This document shows, piece by piece, positions 12,901 through 27,900 of a stretch of 64,000 bases of DNA. Under the pieces are notes generated by a model. It was given only the letters and a program-made list of their open reading frames with translations. It searched no databases and had not been told where the DNA came from. The position numbers and the translations under genes are program-made. This DNA comes from Metopolophium dirhodum. Lineage: Eukaryota; Arthropoda; Insecta; Hemiptera; Aphididae. The DNA lies in assembly GCF_019925205.1 (NCBI RefSeq), contig NC_083560.1, positions 17,937,145 to 18,001,144 on the forward strand. Direction: 5' to 3'. Numbering within the stretch: position 1 is the first letter of the stretch; each line of letters begins with the position of its first letter.

Positions 12901-15900
12901 TCGACGCCCATTACCGAAGGAAAACAAAACCTCACACCGATTTCAATATAACCATAACTTGGTTACCTACGTAATAATATATTATAACTATTTATAATTT
13001 TGGCTGATAATTTCCAATACCAAAATTATTATTTAAATGATTGTTATTCACCAAACATCTCCCCCCCCCTCATATATTTTTTTCGTTAATAATGAATTTA
13101 TTCATATTCTGATTTTTGGAATTTTTAAAATATATACTCAAAACCGATTTCTTTCGAATTCTTGAATTTGTTTGTACCACTACTTAAGTAGTGTCCTGGG
13201 ACAATATAAACTTTTAATTTTTAAATGAGAACCTCATATTTTTACTTTAAATTATATAGGCAGGTAGTGGCGGAAATATTATTTTTAATTTTGATATACC
13301 AAATTCAAAATTTGAATGAGTAGTAGTTAATAATTTGTTTGTAATTAGGATAATATTACTTTAATAACGATAATAGTCCTTAAAATGGTTACAAAAAACA
13401 TAAATAATAGGTGCAATATTGGACCTAGTATTTATTCAACTTGGACCATTCTTACGTCTACCACAAATATCCTTTATAATTATAGACCCATTCCTATATC
13501 TTTAGCACACAAAGTCAAATAACTCGAAAAGTACTCATACGAACTTTGAATTAGTTCCATGAAAATGTTCAGAAAAATTATCCGCCGTATAATTTGCAGT
13601 AGGAAAAGGGGGTTCTTATTTGGAAAACAAAACTTTCGATTTCCATAGGACACAGGAATTTGAAAATATGGTCGTTAAGTATTACCTATATTTAGAAATT
13701 CTATAATCAACGTTTAAAAAAAACGAAACTTGTTTATCGTTATCGACCAGTTTATCAGACGTTACTTAAAGTAAAAAAATCGTTTAAAATATTTACGAAT
13801 AATCGAGGAAATCACTACGAAAAACATTACGACTTGATGATGATAATTTCCTTAGAACTAATAAAATTTCGGATGACATGGTTTGGTGGTGAGTAAAAAA
13901 AATGTCGCTAAACGAATATTACTACAAACATTGACGGAACAGTGTGTTGGTTCTTGCAATTATTTGAATGAAAATCAACGTGAAAATAACAACGATGACC
14001 TGAAAAATGAACTCTAACACACCCGTACAGCTGTAGTAGGTACAACGGAAAGTGATGGGAAATGTGTATGAAAAGCCATCGAAAATAATTCATGATGAAT
14101 TATCCAGCGCGAAAAACTCACAGGTTTATTATAAGTGCTCTTCAAAAATCAATGTACAGAGGGTGAAAAAAAACTCGACCAGCTATTCCAACCTCTTTAA
14201 CTGACGGCTTAACAAAGTCAATACGCTTTTAATATTTACAATAAATAAATAAATCGAAAGAAAAATCTGTCCACGTTATTGAACAAGATGGAGTTATAAC
14301 TATACAAGCATCGCTCAAAATCTAAAATGATAAAACGATAAATACAATGACGTTTTTCCAGCGAATATTTAAAAAATATTAGATACAAAATAAATTGTTA
14401 TATAATAATCAATATAATAACAGGCAAAGTATTAAAATAATTTCAACTTTATAAAAGATACGGTTCGGTTGGAATTTAAATACATTTTTATTATATTATA
14501 ATAATGCGTGTTATTTCTCGAGTCAATATCGATACGACAATTTATTTTGATTGAAGAAACTTCAACGACGCGCATCGTTTTTTGGAATGCTATAACTGTA
14601 CAAAATATGTGGTGGTATTTAGAATTAAAATTTTTAAGTATTGGAAGGACATCACACTATTCGTTCTTCCATACTTTTATGACTGGTTAGTGTGGTTATA
14701 TGCATATTACAAAAATGTACATGTAATATAATAGTAATTTTAAATAACCGATTAAATAATATTTATATTAAAAAAAGAAATAATTATAACTATTGAGAAT
14801 TAATTGTATAAGCTAAATTGTATTATTTGAAACAAAACTTGCGAAATGAGTATAGATATTTATTCAATAATAAGTTGTATTAAAGTAAATACATTTATAG
14901 ACTACGTTTAGTCATTATAATATTATTATCATTTTTTTGATTTATTTATTTTACAGTAGGTTAAAACCAGTTTATGACGAGACCCGTTGTCAATCAACCA
15001 ATTTAAAACTGTACCTATGGAGTCACGTGATAGCAATCAGCTACATATTTTTAAAAGCTGAAGCCAAATTAATTTTTTCAACCATGTGTGTTTCGGATAT
15101 AACATTGTAATGATTTAATATTTATGAACATTGCAATTATTATTATTGAACGTACTTACGCATAATAATATATCATCGTATTTATGTATATGGCGTGTAA
15201 AACTGTATATATAGTTTTCCTAATTTTAGTAGAATAATAATATACTATTCTGACGATATCGAATGGTGCCAAAATGTCTGGTATAATTAGACACGTGTAG
15301 TGGTAATATAGTCGCTATTAAATGCACACATCAGTGTCGCAGAGAGGTTGTTTCGGGCAAAACTTCAATGGATTCAAATGACGTCCTTATAACTACATGT
15401 CCTGCCTTCCGCAATTCATCGTTATTACCGTGTATGCAGAGAGAATTATATTTCAAAAACATATTTTGGTCGAATTCCACGGTGTACCATAATTATAGTT
15501 TATAGGTACATAATATAGTATTTTGTGCTCGCAATAACCTAACCAGAGTGGTTTAAACACCACCACGTTCCTCTCATACCGTGCCGTAAGTTTTTAACAT
15601 GTTTTGTCCATGTAATTTTTCAAATTCTGTAAATTTTCGAAAACAACATACAGCCGTAATTTCATATTCAATTGCAGAATAATTTCCCGAGTATTTCAGT
15701 ACATTAAAATCGAATTTCGGACGAGCAGTTTAAGAGTTATAAGTGTTTAAAGACTGTAAAATATTGGTCCACTACTCTGCCCCTTCAAATTTTAAATACT
15801 CATCTGAAATTGTATTTGTACGTATCGAATGCTCAAAAAAAATGTCTGCTTTGGAATACAAAATTAAAACGCTATTGCAATGTTTCATTCAAACACGTAT

Positions 15901-18900
15901 ACAACTTTAAAAATATGAGGATACAAATTATTAAAAATATTTAATTTTTTTTTTATAAAATTTTGTCTTGTAACTACTTGAAACCTAGTGGAATTAAAAT
16001 ATGTGAGTGACTTTCGTCCATATAGGATAACCCGGCATAGGTTATGAGGTTTTTCATACTACCTACCGTTTTTTGGGGAATTGTAAACATTTACGTGTTC
16101 CAACGTACTGACTTGAGTTTTACACCGATAACGATTTTTAAAACAGATTTTAAAATGTTGTTGTGTTGTCGTGTCAACTTTGGATCCTTCGAGCCACATT
16201 TGTAACGTATTTATTTATTTTATTGACTTACGCCGGGAAAAGCTTTAATTTAAGTACAATAATTTATTGGTAAAACTAAATACAACAAAAACGATTGGAT
16301 AATAGTAGCAAAGAGAAAAAAAAACTATAGTATAATAATAATAATATGTTAAATAAATGTATTGTTCTTAAAAAGAAAAACCTCACTTGAAGTGTATAAA
16401 AACATTACGTATTTTTAGAAATTTCCAGGGCTGAAACCTAAAAATTTCGGTTTTGGTTTCGAAATTGTATAGTGGTTTCCAATTTTTGTCGGTTTCGTTT
16501 TTAAATTATAATACCAATTTCCAATTTTTCCCGGTTTCGTTTTTGAATTTATTTTCGGTATCAGTTTTTAAACGGTTTATACTGGTTTCTAAAATCGGTT
16601 TCAAGGCCTGGACTATTTACGTTCATTTTTAGTTTATTAGTTTATCTGAATCTCGAAATCACGCGTTCGAATCGCCTTTTGTGAACATTTTCTAAAATGT
16701 TCAAAATATCAAAGATTTTCAAAAAAAAAAAATACCAGTTTTTAAATTATTTTTTCGGTTTTGGTTTTAAATAATAATACCGGTATCCAATTTTTTCCTG
16801 TTTGAGTTTTGGATTTAATACCAGTTTCCAACTTTTTCCGGTTTCGATTTTAGATTATAATGCCGGTATCCAATTATTTTCGGTTTTGGTTTTCATTTTG
16901 TTTTCGATTTCGGTTGTTTAACGGTCTATACCGGTTTCTGAAATCGGTTTTGAAACCGGTTCCAAGCACTGGATTTTTATTGCGAAAAAATACAATTTCA
17001 AATTTCTTTTATATAAACCTGACTCGATGGATCCAAAATAGACTTCATAATAAATTCAAATATGTTTTAAAAATTATTGTCGGACTACCTACGTTCAGTA
17101 CGTTGGAACGCGTATTATAGATCTATTTTCATCCAAAAAAAACGGTAGTATGGAACCCCCTTAAAACACCCGGCGTGTACCTACCATTCGATCGGTGTAC
17201 GAGTCCAAAGGCGAAGTGGTTGTCTGCTGTTGGCTTTTCATGAAACTCGGAAACTCTGACCACCGGTACAGATCGACCGAAAGGTCTGTCGATCTTATGG
17301 CACCGGTCACAATGTCCAAGATCACATCTTGCAGCTGTACTTCGTCCATAGATTTGCTTTTAATGTATCCCACTTGGGCCAGCGCAACTTTTATCTGAAA
17401 TTTAAAATCACAATGTTCGTTATGGTCGGTGGTACTTGTATTTTATTAAATTTTGTGAACAAACGTGGGTTGGACCGGAGTGGGTGGGACCGAAGTGGGT
17501 ATTGGACTATAATATATTATTATTTATCTGATATTATGAAGTGCGGCTAATGGGTAATCGTTCAATATGTGACCTGTTACTAAACCGTGTGATCTAATCG
17601 TGTTCGGAACTGTGACATTTTAGGTACCAAGGGGTTGATAGAGCCATGAACTTTTTTCTCTTGTCCGTCCTTATCACCATGACAATTGTTGCATACATTT
17701 GTTTCGTTATTTTTTTGTAAGCTTATTATTTTGTAAAAATTCTAAAAGTAATTTTTTGATTTGAATAATCTCATGTAGTTCAACTATCAATAATTGGTTT
17801 ATTTTTTTTCACACGCAATGAAACAAATACTGATAACAATAAATAGTTAACGATAATGAGCATAATAATATTATTTTCATAGAGTAATATACTAAAATAA
17901 ATTTTATTTTTTCAGCCCACTGTAGCATTTTGGCTATTGAGATTCTAGTACGTACTTATTTTCAACAGCCCCCCCTCCTTAAGTTGGAAAATCGTTTGTT
18001 TTTTTTTTTTGCCATTAACTTGTGTGAGTTTGTGCTAACATTTTTAGAATTTGTGCAATAGTGTGGTTATTGGAAAAATTCAAAACAATTTTGTGGGGCT
18101 GGAGATGCCCTCCACTGATAAGTGTAAAATAGACATTTCGGCACACTTCTTTTACCGAAAATATATTCACGATTTGTGAGACCTAAATGGACATTTTTGC
18201 ACAACCCCCCACCTCCAATAATCCATTTTAAATTTTTGCCATTCCCCCCTACATTCAAAAAAGCGGTGAAAAATCTACTTTTTTGCAGTTTTCTTTTGCC
18301 AAAAACTATTGCGTAATGAACTTGAATTTGTGTGACTTGAAAACATGGAAGTTTGTCCTATAATTACAGTGAATTGACTTAAGTTCTTAAGATATTTGTG
18401 TAGTTATTGAAATGTTTGAATTATATATTACGTTTACCTATTTTACTTCCATAAAATATTTTATTTACGAGAAAAATTAAAATTAAAAAACAATTTTGTA
18501 TTATTCTAAAAACTTACAGCCGTAAACTTACAGCAAGAGAACATTTTTAAAGGTTGGTTTGTTAAATCGAATAATAATAAATAATTTACAAGTAATAGCC
18601 AATAGGGCCCAATTGATAGATGATAAACTAACCGATAAAATATGTCATAGTACCATTTACACATAGTTTACAAATTATAACCACTAACACAGTAATTGGA
18701 AAACCTTGGTTGATAATAGTCGTTCATATTGATTATTGTCTATATTTCATATATGTAATCAATTCCATATCTAATAATCTATAACCAAATATGTTTAAAA
18801 AAAAAGTAAAATTTTCAATATTGAAAAATTTCAAGTGAACTATTTGAAATTCAGAACCCTACTATACCATTTAATATTTTAAATATTGTCTGTGATGTTA

Positions 18901-21900
18901 TCGGCAAACAGAATAAGGTATGATGACGGTTGTCTGTAAATAAAATCCAGTGATGATAATATTTTAATAATACAATAAATCATGTAAATATGCAAGCACA
19001 CATATTCCGTGCATAATATAAAAGTAGGTATATAACTATTCACTATTGTCATCGCGTATAATATTATTATGCTTGGCGTCATATTAAACCTGGTAATACC
19101 CGGTATAAGGTAGGTCACATACTAAACACGATTTTCACTTGGTAGGTCACACATATTCAGCGAAAACAGACTAATGAGAAACACAGCTGCTATAATCAGT
19201 CTTGTAAAGACACTTTTAAAATTGTATTTAAATACAGATACAAATACATCCATTCAGAAAGTATTTAAAATACATTTCAAATACTTTTAAGAAAAAGTAT
19301 TTAAGAACAAAATATAAATACTTGCAATGTATTTAAATACTTTTCAAATACTTTTTTTAATTTTACTTTTCCACTAGTCAGTTTGCTAAATTAATTTTGT
19401 AATTACTAACTTAAAATTGTCATGATACATTCACCTAGGTATTACTAGAACTTTTTGTTTCAATTGTATACTGAAAAATGAAAATAAATAAAACTTGTTA
19501 TATTATAGAAATTTTTTAATAATAGGTTCCTAATTAAACAGTTCTTAATGAAATATAAATGATGTGGATATACAGAGCTAGGGGACAGGAGTTCTCAACA
19601 ATTATGAAAGAAAAATATTTTTATAATTTATAAATAAAATAATATAATAATTTTCAAAAAAGTGACTACCGACGAATAATTTGTTCGAATTTTCAAAAAT
19701 ATTTGATTTTCAAATACAAATACGTCCAAGACAGTATTTAAATACATTTACTCAAATACTTTTACTCAAATACTTTACAAGACTGGCTATGATACTATTA
19801 AAAATTAAGTTTGAATTTTAAATTAATATGGTTATAATAATCGATCGGATGTACAACTGTGAACATCAAACTCTTTGAAATAAATTCACCGAAGGTAAAG
19901 CCAATGACGAAACCTCTATTCCGGTAAAATTCAAATTATGTTTTTTCAACTGTAATTTATATGATCAATCGCAAAAAATTGTATAATAGTATAATATAAA
20001 AAATCTAACACAACAGTCGATGATTATTTTGTATAGTACCTACTTCGATTGAAATGTATGTCAAGTTTGATTCGTTAGTTCGATGAAATGCCTTTTATCG
20101 TAAAGTTTAATAGAAATGTTTGCTTTAACGATACGCGTTTTAATCCAGAAATACACGGAAGTAAGTACTCGAATTAAATAAACACAAATGATTAAAAAGA
20201 ACCGTGAACTAGCGTTAAGGCATTGAAATGTTGAGCAAATTTAAAATAATGTATTATTTTAGGTACTCAAAAGTGTTTGAGTAAAAATTATTAAATATTG
20301 CCGCAATATAATATGAATAAATACCTATTATTATGGCGAATATCAATATAAATAAATAAGTAAAACATGGTGTGACAATAAGCCCGGAAAAATGAAAAAT
20401 GAAAAATTGATACTATAGTTTAACGCGTTGAAAAAATCATGAACATTATATCATGTATTAAATATAAATGGATATTAAATAATTTAAGATTTACTTATGT
20501 CTGAAAGTATTTTGAAAATAATATTATACGTTTTGAATTATTAACTTACTCCAATAAAAGATTGAAATTGTAAAAAATGTAAAAACTAAATTACTCGACT
20601 CAAGAACCGATTTTACCATCGACGTTTTTTCTAAAAAATCAGGTTTACAAATTGGCTATTTTGAATTTTTGGCAAAAATGTGTGTTAATTAAATTTTTGA
20701 TTCAGTGAAAAATGTTTTTAGTTCTGTATTAAAATGTAGAAATAAAATTTTTATACTGTACATGTGACACAAAAGATGTCAAATTTAATAAAAAAAAAAT
20801 TTAATATTGATTAGATTAGAATCTATTTAATTTTTCCGGTCATTCTGTTACATCTTGTATAATATGCTAGCTACATAGAATTTTAATTGTTAACTCAATT
20901 TGATTTTGTAAATTTGAATTAAAAAATTGACAAAAAAAATGTCTATGAGTATAATAGGTAGTTATTCAGAGTGGTTCTCTTTGTGCTCATTCTCTGTATT
21001 TTTATTCAATAATGCAGTAATTTAAAAACTAATTTTTGGAATTTTTTGAATACCTATACTTAAAGACAATATTATTATTATTATATCCTGAGATTTTTTT
21101 TTCTACGATTATAGTGTCTTGTGGAGATAAGATATTTTGTTTTTCAAACGAGTACACCCCCCCACCCCCACAACATTTGCTGTTAATAATATTTTTTAAT
21201 TAAATCGAATCAAAGTTGATACTTGACCGATTAGTTTTTGAGTAGTGTAAATCTGTACACCTACTAAGTAAATAAATCTATATAATTACGGATTTGGAAA
21301 ATATGAGTGCTATAATAATTTGAAAATTTTAGTATACAATTAATATTAATCTATCAACAGTTATGATTTTTAAAAATTGTGCAATTATTGAAATTACCTT
21401 ATCCCAGAGTACCTACTTAAATGTTATTTCTTCGTAAAACCTACCGTTTTCATTAGGCACTCTTTAACATTTTAATAACTTCGGAACTATTGGTTCGAGT
21501 TTTTGATTAGGTAGATTTACATTTGAAAGAATAAAATCCTCCGTAAAAAAATTGACAGTAAGCAAGAAGGGTTCTCATTTGAAAAAAAACAACAAAAGTT
21601 TGTACAGGCACCGGCACTCCTTAAGTAGTACAAACTGTACAGGTTAGGTTAGGTTTTGTATCGAAAATACAGTCTTTCGGTGTGTATAATATCACGTAAA
21701 AATTCCAAAAATCAGAATTTGAATAAATTGCGTTACTGAAGGAAAAATCGATGTGATCATTGGCCGGGCGAATCATCCCGTATGTCGTAATCATTTGACA
21801 CTATAATATTTACATTTGAACAGGACACGACATGAAATCGTGACTTATTAAATATTTATTCGACAAAATCAAACGAACGACGTGATTTTCGAATATCTCA

Positions 21901-24900
21901 TTGTAAACATTGACGTTTCGCACTTAACCCAAATCCATTATAGGCTCTTAACCGTGGTGATTACGGATGGGCGGGAGGGGGGGAGAGGGGTTAAGCTCGA
22001 GGCCCGCGATGATAATAATGATAATATGTAAGACGTATTCAATCCCTTCGATGTCTGCAACGTTTATCGTCTGCGGGCACGCCTCTGCGGCAAACATATT
22101 ATCATTACTATCACGGGCCACGGCGAGTGCACTTAACGGTCTAACTTAATGTAAGCGAACGCCGTCAAAAATACTTTTGGCCATCCGTCGAATTTGATTT
22201 GCCCCCTCTTCTTGCCGGTGTCGCACGATATGTTCAACCGGGCCTGCAACTTGTTCACGTTCACTCGGTAATGCGAAACGTCCACTTTGTCGCCCTTCTG
22301 TCGCATCGCCTTCAACTGCATCGCCGGCGTTGCGTCGCAGTCACATGTGATCGTCTGCACAGCAAAATCACAATCATAATAGGTATATACATAGGTGGTA
22401 TAGGTAAGAACGTCAGAGTTGGTTGGAATTTCGGACCACCCCTGTTACTTTGGCTGGAAACCAGTAATGGGGTTACCGCGGTTTTCGGCGGCGAATCCAG
22501 GGTTTAATTTTTTTTTTTAATTTTTTTTCCCCTTTGGGGAAGGGCCATAGAACAATAGTATATTGTGTGGCGAGGGCGGGAAGCGAGCTATTTCAGTCGC
22601 GGGCGACGGATGCATTTCGCCCGAGACTGAAATTGCCTTCCCGCACGAGCCACACATACTATTTTGCGTCGCGCCTCTGCATTCATCAATCACTGCAAAG
22701 GTAATGAGATGAGAGATCTATGCAACAACTATAATAGGCCATAATTCTACGACAACAATATTTCATGAAAGAAACGATTTGGTTTTATTTATTTTAAGCG
22801 TCACGCATGGAGGTTACAATATATAAATATAAGATGTAACCAAAAGCTTATGTTTTGTAAGGACCGTGGTATAGATATTAGATTTCAGTGTCTGGTTGTG
22901 CAGGGGATACGCACGTGTACAGCACTTTTTGGGATTTCCACTTAACCGCCCGGCGCTTTTAGGGATTTCCACTTTACCGCCCGCTGGACGGAAAAAGGAC
23001 GCTTTCCATCACTTCAACCGCTATCGAAAACCAAACTTTCGGTGCAGGTGTGACAAAAAAAACATTTTACAACATCAAAGCGTACACTGTCTACAAGAAG
23101 AACAATAATTATTAATGAAACTACAACTATATTATAAGTTAATAATAAGTATACCTAAAATAATTAATAATTAGTAAATGAAAAGCACACGCTAATTAGA
23201 ATTTCAGTACAGATTCGAGCGGTTATTGCGGTTACTGTGGTCATCAAAATGTCAACCGATTACCAAAACAATCATTATTAAGTTTCAGGGGACGGAGTGG
23301 CCGAGCGGACTAAGGCGTCGGCTGCGACGCAGCCGGCCCGAGTTCGATACCTTGGCCGCGGGCGGCATTTTTCTTCGGGCAAGTCACGGTGTCCGGAGAA
23401 CAAGTGCCGCCATCCCCCACCCGGGCATGGCAGATACCTACGGGTGCCCAATCAAAAATTCTGCCAAACTAAACACATACGTGTTCCTCCCCCTACCGAC
23501 TTAATAACCTACAGTAAAAACCAAAAATAGCTAATGGCCTCAGCTGCCGGGCTCAAGATCAATAGAAAAAAAAAATAATAAATAAATTTCATTTACGGAC
23601 GATTAACGATTGACGCATTGCATTAAATCGCTAGATCAGTGCTTCTCAACCTGTTTTACTATTATATATTGTAGGTATATTTCAACAATATTGATTGAAT
23701 TCTTTTTTTTTTTTTTATTAAATTTGCTACTTATTTTTAAATTGTTTTTCTCAATTTACAAAAAAATAGTATAATATAATATATTTACAATGCGATTGTT
23801 TTATCATTGTTTTTGTACATAATTTTTTTTCAGATTCGTGTCCTGGAAAGGTTTTTTACTCAAACAAAAACATAATACCTAACTGTATTTGTTGGAAAAT
23901 TCTGTAATATAAAATATTATATTCTTGTAATGAGTGATATTTCTTGGGATTATTTTCCACGAAATAAAAAAAAAAAATTTAACAACACTTTTAACCCTTA
24001 ACACTCAACGGATTACCAAAACAATATTATTAATAACTTTATAATAAATTTGGTTTTTGGACGATTAACGATTAACATCGCATTAAATCGATAGAACAGT
24101 CGTGCTTCTCAACATGTTTTTTACGACGACACCCAAATTTAGATAAATGCAAATGGTGACTCACTTAAAACAATTATTATAATTAAATATATATTTATTA
24201 TAATAAAAGCATTTTTGAAAAAAAAAAATACAATTATAAACCTAAGTATACTTTGTACAATAATATAAATAATTTTTTGTTTTTTTTTTTGGTGACACAT
24301 CTTGGATACACCATTTAACGATACACTATTTTAAATACACTTCCCTAAAGGAAACAGTAACCGATTATCAAATTATCGATGGATGAACGATAAGTGAATA
24401 CTATAGATTTTCTCAATATTCTGGTTATTTCCTATTTTTTCCAGTCAACTACCATTTTTTTTTTTTTTTTGGTTTTTTTTTTAACTTCAATAAAGTGGAA
24501 TTGGGATTTTCAGGTTAGGTCAGGTCAAGGTAAATACTCATTATCTCTCAAAAAGTACTATATTTTTTTTTACATAACTCGAAGTTATTACAAAACTACT
24601 TTTAGAATTTTTACTTTTTTTTATTGTTGTCGAGTACTTTTTGTACCTCTGTTAAAAATTTTATTCGAGCAGAGTATTATTTAGGAAATTTTTTCCGCGA
24701 TATAAAAACCAAGTTTCAAACTATTAGTTACATCTAGTAACAATAGTATTTGAAAACTAGACGATCAGAGAAGTGCCAGGTATCCCTCAAAAGAGTTAAA
24801 AAGTCAACAGATCACAACGAGAAAAAAATTGTAAAAAATATATTTTCTTTTTAAAACGTAGTTATGTACCCTTAATCACTTTGAATTACTAAAAATAACC

Positions 24901-27900
24901 AATATATAAAAACGAAAATACTACTGAAATCGTTGAGCCTTAACGATAAAAAGTATTGCGTTTGAAGAATCCCCCCCGTATCCAAGGTATGCCTCAAAAA
25001 GTTAAAAGTCATCAAATCATAACTAGAAAAAAAATTGTAAAAAATATTTTTTTTTTTTTTTTTAAACGTAGTTATATACCCAATCACTTCGAATTTATTA
25101 CTAAAAAATAATCAATATATAAAAACAAAAATACTACCAAAATCGTTAGGCCGTTTCGATAAAAAGTATTGTTTGAAGAATCCCCCCTCCCCCCCTTATT
25201 CGCACTGATACAATATCATCGCAGGGGGCCCGAGTCCAATGGCGACGTTAACCTTTGTCCGTAACGAGACAGTTCTTGGCATTTTTCGCACTCGTATTAT
25301 TTTTATTACTCAATTATGACTCAGTCTCGTACTTATTTTTTTACGACATGACGAACAAACGCATTGAACTTAAATGATAAATTTATCGGACGAAAATGCG
25401 ACGTGTCGACACGTTTAGTCGATGTCAAGGTTTCGGGATGAGTATTATTGCTATATTAACGGTGTTGTACGTCAATGCCGGTTTTTCCAATTTTCCGCAA
25501 TTATTCTATGAAATTTGAAAATGATATTTTATTTTATGGTCGTTACATCGATTGAAATACTTTTCCACTGATCTACTTACTGCCGGATAACTATTTAGGG
25601 GGGGGGGGGTTGATATGGTATATTTTATCGACAAAAACGACTTCACAGAAAAAACTCTCACGCCTCGTCCATTATGTTATGTCGAATTTTTATAGTTCGT
25701 TTTTCATTTGAAATATATGAGAATTTTTTTTCTGGTATTAATGTCATATAGCTTTAGTGCTGGGAAAAAGTTTAAAAAAAAGACAAGTATCGTGCATCGT
25801 TCAAATGCATATTAATTTAGCTTCTATAATAAATTATTAAAAATAAATAAATATAAATATAAATATATATAAAATATAATAATAAAATATAAATATAAAA
25901 TATATAAAATATAAAATATAAATCTTCTATTATAAATTTGGAAATCGGACTTTGATCCGAACTGAACAAAATATGTTCTCTTCTTCTGAATAATAATACA
26001 ATTAAAATTAACGAAATCCTACGGTTCTACAGTGCGTGAGAGTTTTTCCTGCAAGACATGTTTTTGGGCTAAAAACAGACCGGCTGCGATGCTCTTAGCT
26101 GGGTAGTAATCGCACCCAATTTATTTAAACTGTATTCGCAGTGGAGGCTGGGGATCGACTTGGTGTCTTTCCAAGTCCGATTCGTTGAGTAAACAAAATT
26201 AAAAGTCCGATGGTTGGTTTATGACTTTATGTCCAATAAACTTTGCCTTTTCGTTCGATGTTTTAGTACAAGTTCTAAGTCCTAACGATTCACGACCAAG
26301 CGAGGTATTTTTGACGGAAAAATACAAAATGAACTCGTTTTACCTACGCGTTGTGTTCATTAGTTCAAGACTCGAAATATATTTTGGTATTTTTATCGAC
26401 GAACAAAACTAAGCTTAGCGACTTGTAGCCGTGAAAACAAACAATTATGCATTAAAAAACTACCAATAAATGTGCACTAAGCTGGAAAAAATGTAGGAAC
26501 AAATTATTGAGATTGTTTTTATTATTCGTATTATTTATTTTTCACCGTTTATAAAATTATTTCTGGTACAATATCAGATTTGTTAATGATAACCAAATCA
26601 CTGCTATTATAGTCAATGGACGTCTGATCGGCTACGAGAAGAGCCAAACTTGTACACAGTGACTCACCAGCCATGCTTACCCGATTTGTTTTTTGCCGTG
26701 ACAATGCAGTTATTCAAAATCTGATTTTTTGAATCTTTAAAATATATACTCGAACACCATATTTTCAAATTCTTGAGATTTTTCGTAATTATTACACAAA
26801 GATCAGTGTCCTGTATAAAAACTTCTTATTTTTCATATAAGAAACCCACTTTTCTAATTGAAAATTTTTAGTTGATCATATATCTGAAAGATTTGACTTA
26901 TCAGAATAAAACTCGAACGAGTATAGTAGTCGAATTATTGAACTCTGTATACTAATAGGATAAGAGGTCCATGGTTATGTGTTTGTAAGATATGGGGGCT
27001 ACGGTGATTTGAACATTTTAGTGAATAATATATTGATCCATCGACATTAATATTTGTTTTGAAAATGTCCCAATTATAACAAATACTAGTTGCGATATTA
27101 CATTAGTTTTATATTTTTGTAAAACCATTTTTAAGGACTTAGTGCAAACGTTCTAATAACTGATAATCTACTCGTACGAACCTATATCAACATTTTCAAA
27201 AAAGTATCCACCAAACTTACAGGTAAAGAGAGGGGTTCTTATTTGGAATACATAATTTTGTATCACCACAGTTAGTACACCCCTTATGTAGTACAAAAAA
27301 AATTCAAGAATTTGAAAAATCGGTCTTTCAGAACCTAATATGTTTTAAATATTGCAAGAATCAGAATTTGAGTAAATGTATTGTTTAAAATATAAAAGAT
27401 AAGAATGAGCATAGTACTTAGTGAATCACCCTGTATGTTATAACACGTGGAAGACACACTGTATTGTTCGCACAGTTTTGGTGAAATATAGGAATTTAAT
27501 TAAAACAGTTAATGGAAAAGCTCAAAAACGCTATACCTATAACACTATACGCTATACCTTGTACATTTACGTTCAAGCGCAAGCAAAACACAAAAAAACA
27601 TGCGAAACTCAGTTTTCGTATAATTTTTTTTTCACATCACAAAAATGGATTTTTATGTGACAAAGCTATTTACGGTATTATTAAAATAAAAACCAAAACC
27701 AAAACACAAACGCAAAGATGACTTGAGCGTTATAAAACCGGTCACCGCTTTGGCCGGCGAGAGACTTAAACATAATATTATACGCCGTGGCCCAAACGTG
27801 CCAAACGACGTGCCATAAAGTGTGTAATGTCTTCCGCTCGGAACACAATATTATTGTTAAAATATAATAAAACAGGTAATACTTACGACGTTTTCGCAGA

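Noticed and set aside
15331..15462. Minus-strand 43-codon ORF and the overlapping plus-strand frame
   Set aside because: Both look somewhat protein-like, but there is no acceptor or donor in the phase the C2CD2-like gene needs, and no recognised motif.
21643..21654. Telomere-like TTAGG repeat
   Set aside because: Only two units; chance or part of the surrounding transposon.
23288..23350. A functional tRNA gene
   Set aside because: The A and B boxes are present, but the acceptor stem does not close and the sequence continues into the SINE body; a second copy at 29870 confirms a SINE.
23226..23530. Two overlapping open frames of 77-92 codons
   Set aside because: They are translations of the tRNA-derived SINE.
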